DNA of 64,000 bases, taken from the NCBI RefSeq assembly GCF_012927275.1, contig NZ_JABBGG010000010.1, forward strand, positions 62,001 to 126,000, read 5' to 3'. Source of the DNA: Massilia polaris. GTDB lineage: Bacteria; Pseudomonadota; Gammaproteobacteria; Burkholderiales; Burkholderiaceae_D. Under the pieces are notes generated by a model that was given only the letters and a program-made list of their open reading frames with translations, was not told where the DNA came from and searched no databases. A program made the position numbers and the translations under genes. Positions 17,520 through 25,341 of this stretch are shown piece after piece. The stretch's first letter is position 1. Every line of letters begins with the position of its first letter.

Positions 17520-17544
17520 CAAGATATACATACCGGCTTAGACT
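17516..17544 (+). promoter_or_regulatory. Possible sigma-70 promoter of the formate dehydrogenase operon
   Basis: TAGACA (17516-17521) and TAGACT (17539-17544) are 17 bases apart, five and four matches to the consensus. The GTG start of the first gene is about 30 bases on. No sigma-54 GG-N10-GC box or clear FNR site was seen by eye in this gap. Confidence 0.38.
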
Positions 17545-17574
17545 CGGCTGTGTCCATAACGGCAAGGGGGTCAT

Positions 17575-18240
17575 GTGAGGCAGCCGCCAATAGCAGGGCA
17601 GCTCGAAACAGGCACAAGCGTTGGCATGGCGGCCGAGCCTGAAGAACAGGCCAGGGCCGACATGTACGCGCTGCTCGCCCGCCTGCTGCATGCTGCCCCC
17701 GACGCGACGCTGCTTTCGACCCTGGCTCGCGCCGACGCCATCGTGGGCCAGTCCGGCCACCCGCTCGACCGCGCGTGGGAACGGCTGGTGCTTGGCGCCA
17801 GCGTCGTGGACGAGGCTTCCGTGGCCGCAGAATTCAACGCGCTGTTCATCAGCGTCGGCACGCCCAAGATCAATCCCTACGCTTCGCTGTACCTGACCGG
17901 CTTCATCAACGAGAAGCCGCTGGTCGCCTTGCGCGACGACCTCGCCCGCCTCGGACTGGGGCGCGCGCCCGGACAGCGCGAGATGGAAGACCACCTCGGC
18001 GCCTTGTGCGAAGCGATGCGCCTGATGGTCGTGGGAGCGTCGGACGCCGCCGCTCAGCCGCTGGCACACCAGCAGCAATTTTTCCATACCCACATCGCGC
18101 CATGGTACCTGCGCTGCCTGCACGACATCCGCTCGGCCCCGGAGGCGAATTTCTACCGCCTGGTGGCCGATTTTGCACAAGCATTTTTCGACCTGGAGGC
18201 GCAAGCCTTCGCCCTCGACGACGCATGCGAGGCCGCCTGA
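17575..18240 (+). CDS. TorD-family chaperone for formate dehydrogenase
   Basis: 221 residues from GTG 17575, which has AAGGGGG 4-8 bases upstream; an ATG two bases earlier is out of frame and hits a stop at once. All-helical protein with the TorD/DmsD signatures EFNALFISVG, PYASLYLTG and a HQQQFFHTHIAPWY stretch. Such chaperones bind the Tat signal of molybdoenzymes and help insert the cofactor before export. First gene of the operon, followed 18 bases later by the Tat-target peptide gene. It probably acts on the alpha subunit at 18505. Confidence 0.87.
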   Translation: MRQPPIAGQLETGTSVGMAAEPEEQARADMYALLARLLHAAPDATLLSTLARADAIVGQSGHPLDRAWERLVLGASVVDEASVAAEFNALFISVGTPKINPYASLYLTGFINEKPLVALRDDLARLGLGRAPGQREMEDHLGALCEAMRLMVVGASDAAAQPLAHQQQFFHTHIAPWYLRCLHDIRSAPEANFYRLVADFAQAFFDLEAQAFALDDACEAA

Positions 18241-18258
18241 GCGGCTGACGGAGCACAC

Positions 18259-18477
18259 ATGGACAAGCATGACACCGACACCCCCGACGAATCCCGGCGC
18301 TCCTTCCTCAAGGCGGCCAGGGGGGCTGGCGCGCTCGGTGTGCTGGCGGCCGCCGCCGCAAGCGGGGCGGCCGAGGCGGCCCCGCAGCCGGAGCAAACCC
18401 CGGCCGCACCGGACGCCAGGGGCTACCGCGTAACCGAACACATCCAGAAGTACTACCGTACCGCCCGCTACTGGTAA
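18259..18477 (+). CDS. Formate dehydrogenase region Tat-target small protein
   Basis: 72 residues. It starts with a twin-arginine signal SRRSFLKAARGAGALG, then an Ala-rich stretch and a conserved C-terminal tail YRVTEHIQKYYRTARYW. This matches the short Tat-target family known from formate dehydrogenase loci (TIGR02811 type). It may be a small exported partner of the enzyme. It stands between chaperone and alpha subunit, 27 bases before the latter, within the operon. Confidence 0.85.
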   Translation: MDKHDTDTPDESRRSFLKAARGAGALGVLAAAAASGAAEAAPQPEQTPAAPDARGYRVTEHIQKYYRTARYW

Positions 18478-18504
18478 GGCGGGCACGCACAGGAGCGATA
18501 CGCC

Positions 18505-21387
18505 ATGACGCTGGTGAAGACTGACAACACTGCTGGCAGCGGCGCGTCCACGGCAAGCGCCGCGCTGCCCCAGGGGATGACCCGTTCGGCGGGGGCCGTG
18601 CTGCGGCGCCGTTCCTTCCTGGTCGGCGCCGGGGTGACGGCGGGCGCGGCGGCGCTGGCGCGCAAGCTGCCGCTCAACGTCATCCAGCCGGCCCAGGCTG
18701 CCGACACTGCCGCGGCGCCGGCTGCGCCCGAAATCAAGCACACCGTGTGCACCCACTGCTCGGTCGGCTGCTCGGTCGAGGCGGTGGTCAGCAACGGCGT
18801 CTGGATCCGCCAGGAGCCGGCCTTCGATTCGCCCTTCAACATGGGCGCGCACTGCGCCAAGGGCGCCTCGGTGCGCGAGCACGGCCACGGCGAACACCGC
18901 CTGCGCTACCCGATGAAGCTGGTCGGCGGCAGATACCAGCGCATCTCCTGGGACCAGGCCATCAATGAAATCGGCGACAAGCTGCTGTCGCTGCGCCAGC
19001 AGGCCGGCCCGGATTCGATCATGATCATCGGCGGCAGCAAGCACAACAACGAGCAGGCCTACATGATGCGCAAGTTCGCCTCGATGTGGGGCTCGAACAA
19101 CTGCGACCACCAGGCCCGCATCTGCCACTCGACCACGGTGGCCGGCGTCGCCCAGACCTTCGGCTATGGGGCGATGACGAACTCGTTCAACGACCTGCAT
19201 TACAGCAAGGCCGTGCTGTTCATCGGTTCCAATCCTGCCGAGGCGCATCCGATCTCGATGCTGCACTTCCTGCACGCCAAGGAACTGGGCGCGAAGATGA
19301 TCGTGATCGACCCGCGCTTCACGCGCACTGCGCGCTTTGCCGATCATTACGTGCGCGTGCGCCCGGGCACCGACATCCCGCTGGTGTGGGGCATGCTGTG
19401 GCACATCTTCCAGAACGGCTGGGAGGACAAGGCCTTCATCGAGCAGCGCACCTACGGCATGGACGAGGTACGCAAGGAAGTCGCCAAATGGACGCCCGAT
19501 AAAGTGTCGGACGTCACCGGCGTGCCGGAGTCGGCGGTGTTCCTGGCGGCCGAAATGCTGGCCAAGCACCGTCCATCGTCGGTGGTCTGGTGCATGGGCA
19601 TCACCCAGCACCACGTCGGCACCGCCAATGTGCGCGCGCTGTCGATCCTGCAGCTGGCCCTTGGCAACATCGGCGTGGCTGGGGGCGGCGCCAACATTTA
19701 CCGCGGCCATGACAACGTGCAGGGCGCCACCGACGTCGGACCGAATCCCGATTCGCTGCCCGGCTACTACGGCCTGGCCGAAGGCGCATGGAAGCATTTC
19801 GCCAACGCCTGGGGCGTCGACTACAACTGGCTGCTGTCGCGCTACGGCTCCAAGGAACTGATGGAGAAGCCCGGCATGACGGTCTCGCGCTGGTTCGACG
19901 GCGTGCTCGAACGGAACGACTACGTCGACCAGCCGACCAACCTGAAAGCGGTGCTGTACTGGGGCCACGCGCCCAACAGCCAGACCCGCCTGCCGGACAT
20001 GAAGGAGGCGATGCAGAAGCTCGACCTGCTGGTCGTCATCGATCCTTACCCGACCGCCACCGCCGCCATGCACGGCCGCCAGGACGGCGTTTACCTGCTG
20101 CCGGCCACCACGCAATTCGAAACCTCGGGCTCGGTGACTGCGTCGAACCGCAGCCTGCAGTGGCGCGAGCGGGTCATCCAGCCGCTGTTCGAATGCAAGA
20201 CCGACCAGGAGATCATGTACCTGTTCGCCAAAAAATTCGGCTTCGCGAACGAGTTCTGCAAGAACATCAAGGTGGTGCACAACGAGCCGCTCATCGAGGA
20301 CATCCTGCGCGAGATCAACCGCTCGTGCTGGACCATCGGCTACACCGGCTGTTCGCCGGAGCGCCTCAAGCTGCACATGTTGAACAAGCACACCTTCGAC
20401 CCGACCACCCTGCGCGCCGAGTCCGGTCCCTGCAAGGGCGACTACTACGGCTTGCCGTGGCCGTGCTGGGGGACGCCGGAAATGAAGCATCCGGGCACGC
20501 CTATCTTGTATGACGAGTCGAAGACAGTGGCCGAAGGGGGACTGCCGTTCCGCGCCAACTGGGGCGTCGAGCACGACGGCAAGACCCTGCTCGCGTCGGA
20601 CGGTTCGACCACCAAGGACAGCGAACTGGACACCGGCTATCCGGAATTCGACCACGTGTTCCTCAAAAAGCTGGGCTGGTGGAGCGAGCTGACGGCGGCC
20701 GAACAGGCGCTGGCCGAAGGCAAGAACTGGAAGACCGATGCGTCGGGCGGCATCATCCGGGTCGCCATCGCGCACGGCTGCGCGCCGTTCGGCAATGCGC
20801 GGGCCCGCTGCCATGTGTGGAACTTCCCCGACCCGGTACCGGTGCACCGCGAACCGCTGATGTCGCCGCGGCGCGACCTGGTCGCCCAATATCCGACCTA
20901 CGAGGACAAGGCCAACTTCTGGCGCCTGCCGACGCTGTACAAGTCGGTGCAGGCGGTCGACTTCGCCAAGGATTACCCGCTGATCATGACCTCCGGCCGG
21001 CTGGTCGAATACGAAGGCGGCGGCGACGAGACGCGCTCCAACCCGTGGCTGGCCGAACTGCAGCAGGACATGTTCATCGAGGTCAACCCGCATGACGCGA
21101 CCCAGGTCGGCGCCCAGACCGGGCGCTACCTGTGGGTCGAAACACCGAGCGGCGCGCGCCTGAAAATCATGGCGCTGGTGACGCCGCGCGTACCGGCCGG
21201 GATCGTCTGGATGCCATTCCACTTCGCCGGATGGTGGATGGGCGATGACCTGCTTGAAAAGTATCCCGAAGGGGCAGCGCCGATCGCGCGCGGCGAGTCG
21301 GTCAACACCGGCTGGACCTACGGCTACGACGCGGTGACGATGATGCAGGAAACCAAGGTGTCCTTATGCAGGCTGGCGGCCGCCTGA
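18505..21387 (+). CDS. fdhA: Formate dehydrogenase alpha subunit, molybdopterin, Cys type
   Basis: 960 residues. Tat signal RRRSFLVGAG at about 34-43, then a cleavable region. The [4Fe-4S] motif is Cys82-x2-Cys85-x3-Cys89-x27-Cys117. The active-site stretch DHQARICHSTTVAG has Cys207 (codon TGC at 19123) where E. coli FdnG has selenocysteine, so no Sec machinery is needed. The adjacent His and the FGYGAMTN motif follow. C-terminal molydopterin-binding domain (about 820-950) is complete. It oxidises formate to CO2 in the periplasm and feeds electrons to the beta subunit. Molybdenum versus tungsten cannot be told from the sequence. Confidence 0.95.
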   Translation: MTLVKTDNTAGSGASTASAALPQGMTRSAGAVLRRRSFLVGAGVTAGAAALARKLPLNVIQPAQAADTAAAPAAPEIKHTVCTHCSVGCSVEAVVSNGVWIRQEPAFDSPFNMGAHCAKGASVREHGHGEHRLRYPMKLVGGRYQRISWDQAINEIGDKLLSLRQQAGPDSIMIIGGSKHNNEQAYMMRKFASMWGSNNCDHQARICHSTTVAGVAQTFGYGAMTNSFNDLHYSKAVLFIGSNPAEAHPISMLHFLHAKELGAKMIVIDPRFTRTARFADHYVRVRPGTDIPLVWGMLWHIFQNGWEDKAFIEQRTYGMDEVRKEVAKWTPDKVSDVTGVPESAVFLAAEMLAKHRPSSVVWCMGITQHHVGTANVRALSILQLALGNIGVAGGGANIYRGHDNVQGATDVGPNPDSLPGYYGLAEGAWKHFANAWGVDYNWLLSRYGSKELMEKPGMTVSRWFDGVLERNDYVDQPTNLKAVLYWGHAPNSQTRLPDMKEAMQKLDLLVVIDPYPTATAAMHGRQDGVYLLPATTQFETSGSVTASNRSLQWRERVIQPLFECKTDQEIMYLFAKKFGFANEFCKNIKVVHNEPLIEDILREINRSCWTIGYTGCSPERLKLHMLNKHTFDPTTLRAESGPCKGDYYGLPWPCWGTPEMKHPGTPILYDESKTVAEGGLPFRANWGVEHDGKTLLASDGSTTKDSELDTGYPEFDHVFLKKLGWWSELTAAEQALAEGKNWKTDASGGIIRVAIAHGCAPFGNARARCHVWNFPDPVPVHREPLMSPRRDLVAQYPTYEDKANFWRLPTLYKSVQAVDFAKDYPLIMTSGRLVEYEGGGDETRSNPWLAELQQDMFIEVNPHDATQVGAQTGRYLWVETPSGARLKIMALVTPRVPAGIVWMPFHFAGWWMGDDLLEKYPEGAAPIARGESVNTGWTYGYDAVTMMQETKVSLCRLAAA

Positions 21388-21418
21388 CGGCTGCGCGCGC
21401 GATTAACAGGAGACAAAG

Positions 21419-22090
21419 ATGGCAGCAAGGATGAAGTTCATTTGCGACACCGAGCGCTGCATTGACTGCAACGGCTGCGTCACGGCGTGCAAGAGCGAGC
21501 ATGAGACGCCGTGGGGCGTCAACCGCCGGCGCGTGGTCACCATCAACGACGGCGTGCCGGGCGAGCGCTCGATCTCGGTCGCCTGCATGCACTGCACCGA
21601 CGCGCCCTGCCTGGCGGTGTGCCCGACCAACTGCATCTACCATACCGAAGACGGCATCGTCCTGCACAGCAAGGACCAGTGCATCGGCTGCGGCTACTGC
21701 TACTACGCCTGTCCGTTCGGCGCGCCGCAGTTCCCGGAAACCGGCATGTTCAACCACCGCGGCAAGATGGACAAGTGCACCTTCTGCGCCGGCGGCCCGG
21801 AGGCCGACACGTCCGAGGCGGAATTCAAGAAGTACGGCCGCAACCGGATCGCCGAAGGCAAGCTGCCGGCCTGCGCCGAACAGTGCGCCACCAAGGCCCT
21901 GCTGGCCGGCGACGCCGACGTGATCGCCGACATCTACCGGCAGCGCGTGGAAATCCGCGGCTACGGCCCGGAACTGTGGGGCTGGAAAATCGCCTATGGG
22001 AAAAAGACGCGTACCAAAGCGACCGAACTCCGGCGCGAAAACCAGGACACCGGCGACGCCCAGAACAACCCGCGCAGGTTCCCGACATGA
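21419..22090 (+). CDS. fdh3B: Formate dehydrogenase beta subunit (FDH3 type), four iron-sulfur clusters
   Basis: 223 residues, no signal peptide of its own; it would be carried across the membrane with the alpha subunit. Four cysteine groups of [4Fe-4S] type: CIDCNGCVTACK, CMHCTDAPCLAVCPTNC, CIGCGYCYYACPFG, and the CTFC plus CAEQCATK pair. It transfers electrons from alpha to the cytochrome b. AGGAGA ribosome site before the ATG. The TGA overlaps the ATG of the next small lipoprotein gene (ATGA at 22087-22090). Confidence 0.94.
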   Translation: MAARMKFICDTERCIDCNGCVTACKSEHETPWGVNRRRVVTINDGVPGERSISVACMHCTDAPCLAVCPTNCIYHTEDGIVLHSKDQCIGCGYCYYACPFGAPQFPETGMFNHRGKMDKCTFCAGGPEADTSEAEFKKYGRNRIAEGKLPACAEQCATKALLAGDADVIADIYRQRVEIRGYGPELWGWKIAYGKKTRTKATELRRENQDTGDAQNNPRRFPT

Positions 22091-22305
22091 GGCCCGCACG
22101 CCGCATCGCGGCGGCCGCGCTGTGCGCCTTGCTGGGCGGCTGCCTCGAAGTCGACCAGTACCCGGTATGGATCAAGGGCGACATCGCCGGCAAGCCGGAC
22201 AACCTGCCGTACCAGGCCAGGTTCCACAACGACAAGCTGGCATGGGCCGCAGCGATCCAGGACCGCACCTTGAAGCAGAACGAGTACCTCCGCGCCAAGC
22301 CATGA
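22087..22305 (+). CDS. 72-residue lipoprotein inside the formate dehydrogenase operon
   Basis: Starts in a 4-base ATGA overlap with the beta subunit, so translation is probably coupled. A lipoprotein signal ends at lipobox LLGGC (Cys19). The mature part is about 54 residues with a VDQYPVWIKGD strand and a helical end DKLAWAAAIQDRTLKQN. I do not know this family. It ends 13 bases before the gamma subunit. Its position between the two electron-transfer subunits suggests a small envelope accessory of the complex, for assembly or anchoring. A beginning at an earlier in-frame codon (21511) would be entirely inside the beta gene and is rejected. Confidence 0.78.
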   Translation: MRPARRIAAAALCALLGGCLEVDQYPVWIKGDIAGKPDNLPYQARFHNDKLAWAAAIQDRTLKQNEYLRAKP

Positions 22306-22318
22306 GGAAGGATACACA

Positions 22319-23416
22319 ATGACTCCGATCGACCTCCTGCGCCGGCTGCCGTTGGCGGCCTTGCTGGCGCTGCTGTGCGCGCTGTTGCTGCTGCTGCCTT
22401 CCGCCGGCCGCGCCGAAGTGCCGAACAAGGATGCGCAGCCGGCCTACGCCGAAGAACAGACCATCCTGCAGGCCGAGCACGACGCGGTCGCGCGCAGTCC
22501 AGGATGGGGTTCGGCGGCCTCGGGCAAGGTGCATGTCGACCGCCACTTCCTCGGCGAGTATGGCGCCAGCGAACACAACGTGATCCTCCAGCGTGGCGGC
22601 AATACCTGGCGCGTGCTGCGCAACGGGCCCATGGCCACGCTCAGCGGCACCGTGCTGCTGGTGGTGCCGCTGCTGCTGTTCGGCTTCTACCTGATGGCTG
22701 GTCCGGCCCGGGTCGAGCACCGCGAATCGGGCCGGCGCATCGTCCGCTTCACCGCGTGGGAACGGCTGGTGCACTGGGCCACCGCAATCAGCTTCCTGCT
22801 GCTCGCCATCACGGGCCTGCTGATCATGTTCGGCAAGCTGCTGATCCCGCTGATCGGCCACGCCGCGTTCTCGTGGCTGGCGATCATTTCCAAATACGTC
22901 CACAACGTCATCGGACCGCTGTTCATCGTGTGTTCGGTGATCATGTTCTTCACCTTCCTGCACCGTAATTTTTTCCGCCGCTGGGACTGGAACTGGATCA
23001 GGCAGGGCGGCGGACTGGTCAGCCATAAGCACATCCCCGCCGATTACTTCAATGCCGGTGAAAAGTTGTGGTTCTGGGGCGGCGTCGTCCTGCTGGGCCT
23101 GCTGATGTCGGTCACCGGGCTGGTGCTCGACTTCGTGACCGTCGGCCAGACCCGCTATGTGCTGCAGGTCGCGAACATCCTGCACATCGTCGGCGCCACA
23201 CTGTACATCGCCGCCTCGCTCGGCCATATCTACATCGGCACGCTTGGCACGCCGGGCGCCTACGAGGGCATGCGGCACGGCACGGTCGACGAGGAGTGGG
23301 CGCGCACCCACCATGAGATCTGGTACCAGAAGGTCATCGATGGGACGCCTGGCGCGGCGCCGCCGGATTCCGGCCCCTATGTTCCGGATCCGGCCAGCCC
23401 CGGCCGGGCGCACTGA
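22319..23416 (+). CDS. Formate dehydrogenase gamma subunit, cytochrome b
   Basis: 365 residues. Signal-like N-terminus (to about GRAE), a periplasmic segment of about 70 residues (VHVDRHFLGEYGASEHN), then about five membrane spans. The cytochrome b561-type core includes RFTAWERLVHWATAISFLLL, KYVHNVIGPLF and LHIVGATLYIAASLGHIYIG, whose histidines would bind haem b. It takes electrons from beta and reduces quinone. AGGAAGG-type ribosome site. Longer than E. coli FdnI because of the N-terminal extension, as in many FDH3-like operons. Confidence 0.92.
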   Translation: MTPIDLLRRLPLAALLALLCALLLLLPSAGRAEVPNKDAQPAYAEEQTILQAEHDAVARSPGWGSAASGKVHVDRHFLGEYGASEHNVILQRGGNTWRVLRNGPMATLSGTVLLVVPLLLFGFYLMAGPARVEHRESGRRIVRFTAWERLVHWATAISFLLLAITGLLIMFGKLLIPLIGHAAFSWLAIISKYVHNVIGPLFIVCSVIMFFTFLHRNFFRRWDWNWIRQGGGLVSHKHIPADYFNAGEKLWFWGGVVLLGLLMSVTGLVLDFVTVGQTRYVLQVANILHIVGATLYIAASLGHIYIGTLGTPGAYEGMRHGTVDEEWARTHHEIWYQKVIDGTPGAAPPDSGPYVPDPASPGRAH

Positions 23417-23434
23417 GAGCGTGGAGAACCGCAC

Positions 23435-23917
23435 ATGAAACCAACCCTCTACATCGCCGCCGCGCTGACAGCGCTGGCGACGCTCGCCGCATGCGGCGAG
23501 CGCGACCTTGCCCACACCAGCGCCAAGACCGGCGTGCGCCAGACCTCGTTCCCCGGACAGATTACCGCCGGCGGCGGCAGCAGCGGTGCGGTAATGGCAA
23601 GCACTGCACGGCCGGAAACCGACGCCACCTACGCGGGCGGCACGCCGGGCCATGCCGGCGGCGCCGGCGGCACCACCGGCGGCGCGGCCACGGCAGGCAC
23701 GGTGGCCGAGGCCGGGCAGGGACCATCCTCCGGAACCACACCGGTGACCGGCGCGGGACCGGGCGTCACGCCGCCGACCGCCACTGCCACGCCGGCCGGT
23801 ACCACGCCTGCCGCAGGCGCTTCGCCGCGCGGCGGCACGGCGCCCACCAGCGGCGAGATCCCGACGGCCGGCAGTCCGCCGCCGCCATCCGGCCAGCCCA
23901 ACCCTGAACGGCGGTGA
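23435..23917 (+). CDS. Gly/Thr/Pro/Ala-rich lipoprotein in the formate dehydrogenase operon
   Basis: 160 residues. Lipobox LATLAAC (Cys about 20) and a short normal segment (ERDLAHTSAKTGVRQTSFP) are followed by over 100 residues of low complexity, such as GGTPGHAGGAGGTTGG and TPAGTTPAAGASPRGG. This would be an unfolded, surface- or periplasm-exposed tail tethered to a membrane. No family recognised. It sits 18 bases after the gamma subunit and 4 bases before the next gene, so it is part of the operon. The reading frame is supported by the lipobox, the ribosome site and tight spacing rather than by homology. Confidence 0.7.
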   Translation: MKPTLYIAAALTALATLAACGERDLAHTSAKTGVRQTSFPGQITAGGGSSGAVMASTARPETDATYAGGTPGHAGGAGGTTGGAATAGTVAEAGQGPSSGTTPVTGAGPGVTPPTATATPAGTTPAAGASPRGGTAPTSGEIPTAGSPPPPSGQPNPERR

Positions 23918-23921
23918 CACC

Positions 23922-24347
23922 ATGGCCCTGCTAAAGAAGACAACGATCTTGCTGTTGCTGGCCATTCCGGCGCTGGCGCTGGGCAAGCTGCCGCCGCCCA
24001 CGCAGGCGCAGGCGCAGGTAGCCGCCGACAAGAAGGCTCAGGCCGCAGCCCAGGCCGACAAGGACAAGCAGGCGCTGCTCGCGACGATGGACGCGCTCAC
24101 GGCGCGCTGGCGCAGCCGCGCCGCCACCGAGGGCTGGCAAGCGAATGCGCCGGTGGCAGTTGCCGCGCCGATGCCGGCGCTGGTGCAGCCCAACACCCAG
24201 AGCAGCGCGTCGGGACAACCGGGCGGCGTGATGGGGGCGGTCGCGAAAGCTGCGCCAATCACCAGCGAGAAAAACGGTACCGCCGCACCCAGCGCGGACG
24301 TGAAGAAGGCGCCCTCGCCGCCGCCGTCGACACCGCAGAAAAGGTAA
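23922..24347 (+). CDS. Exported Ala/Lys-rich protein of unknown function in the operon
   Basis: 141 residues. Signal peptide about 1-20 (LLLLAIPALALG). Then a predicted coiled or helical Ala/Gln/Lys region (QAQAQVAADKKAQAAAQADK), a short ordered patch around ALTARWRSRAATEGWQ, and a disordered Pro/Ser/Lys tail. Family not recognised. It directly follows the Gly/Thr-rich lipoprotein with a 4-base gap and precedes the DUF3305 gene by 9 bases. A role in formate dehydrogenase envelope assembly is inferred only from position. Confidence 0.65.
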   Translation: MALLKKTTILLLLAIPALALGKLPPPTQAQAQVAADKKAQAAAQADKDKQALLATMDALTARWRSRAATEGWQANAPVAVAAPMPALVQPNTQSSASGQPGGVMGAVAKAAPITSEKNGTAAPSADVKKAPSPPPSTPQKR

Positions 24348-24356
24348 AGGAACAGC

Positions 24357-24821
24357 ATGCGCATGGCCAGCCTGCCGATCGCAGTCATCATGCAGCGGCG
24401 CTCGTTGAATCACCGCTGGGCCACCGAAGCATGGTCCGCCATCGGCGTCGTGGCCGACGGCGGCTTGCCGCCGTACCGGCTGCTGAGCCAGGACGAGGGC
24501 CGCGAAACCTACCTGGTCAGCGGCCTGACGCTCGACCTGTACCCCGACGAAAACGACGGCTACTTCGAAAACTGCGTCGCCCCGGAAGCGAAGGTGTTTA
24601 TCAAGTGGCGCATGGACCAAGGCCGCGCGATGCCGGTGCAGGCCTCGGTCAGCTACGCCGACGGCGCCCGCATGTTCGATTCGGGCGAGAGCGCAGACGG
24701 CGTCGCCATGCCGGCCGAGATCCATGCCTGGCTGGCCGAATACCTGCGCACCCATTACGAGCCGCCAGTACGGCGCGGCAAGGAATACAAACAACGCAAG
24801 CAGGGCGAGCATGCCGACTGA
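24357..24821 (+). CDS. DUF3305 protein, formate dehydrogenase accessory
   Basis: 154 residues, cytoplasmic. Start with PIAVIMQRRSLNHRWATEAW and ETYLVSGLTLDLYPDENDGYFENC, which I recognise as DUF3305. The family is found with formate dehydrogenase, DUF3306 and polyferredoxin genes in betaproteobacteria; its biochemical role is not known. The 3' end overlaps the DUF3306 start by 11 bases, consistent with coupled translation. Confidence 0.88.
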   Translation: MRMASLPIAVIMQRRSLNHRWATEAWSAIGVVADGGLPPYRLLSQDEGRETYLVSGLTLDLYPDENDGYFENCVAPEAKVFIKWRMDQGRAMPVQASVSYADGARMFDSGESADGVAMPAEIHAWLAEYLRTHYEPPVRRGKEYKQRKQGEHAD

Positions 24822-25341
24822 GGGTTTTTTCCATCGCTGGTCACGCCTGAAAACCGAGCCCGCGCCTCCTGCGCCGGTTCCGGACGAGCTCGCAGTCAGT
24901 CCGGCGCCTCCCCCCGCTGCACCGGCCGGCCAGGACGGGCAGGTAGAAGGCGCACCTTTACGCCAGCCGAGCCTGGAAGATGTTGCACAGCTGCGCGCCG
25001 ACTCCGATTACTCCGCCTTCGTCGCGCGCGGCGTCGACAAGTCGGTGCAGCGCAGCGCCCTGAAGAAATTGTTCGCCGACCCCCACTTCAACATGGGCGA
25101 TGGCCTCGACCTATACATGGGCGACTACAACAAGCCCGATCCGATTCCCGCCGCGATGATGAGCGCGCTGCGCCATACCCAGAGCTTCTTCGCCCAGGCC
25201 TATCCCGACAAGGAGACCGGGATTGAAGACGCCACTGCGGTCCACGATGAACCTCCAATTCACGATAACTTAACTAATCCGGAACCACAGATGGCTGACA
25301 CCACAGGCGCCGCCAGCGCCGCCAGCGAGGATGACACATGA
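24811..25341 (+). CDS. DUF3306 protein, formate dehydrogenase accessory
   Basis: 176 residues from ATG 24811; the frame opens at 24724 but the family begins with the FFHRWSRLK motif seen right after 24811. Conserved core: SDYSAFVARGVDKSVQRSAL, KKLFADPHFNMGDGLD and a LYMGDYNKPDPIP stretch. Disordered Pro/Ala linker after the first 15 residues and acidic tail. Overlaps DUF3305 upstream and the 4Fe-4S protein downstream (ATGA 25338-25341). Unknown role in maturing or modulating the dehydrogenase. Confidence 0.88.
   Translation: MPTEGFFHRWSRLKTEPAPPAPVPDELAVSPAPPPAAPAGQDGQVEGAPLRQPSLEDVAQLRADSDYSAFVARGVDKSVQRSALKKLFADPHFNMGDGLDLYMGDYNKPDPIPAAMMSALRHTQSFFAQAYPDKETGIEDATAVHDEPPIHDNLTNPEPQMADTTGAASAASEDDT

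Noticed and set aside
19100-19140. Possible selenocysteine codon and SECIS in the alpha subunit
   Set aside because: The codon at the active position is TGC, so cysteine is encoded.
17281-21222. Very long minus-strand open frame (about 1300 codons) opposite the serine hydrolase, chaperone and alpha subunit genes
   Set aside because: It is the antisense shadow of well recognised genes; such frames are common at this GC. Its translation is rich in Arg, His, Gln, Val and shows no family.
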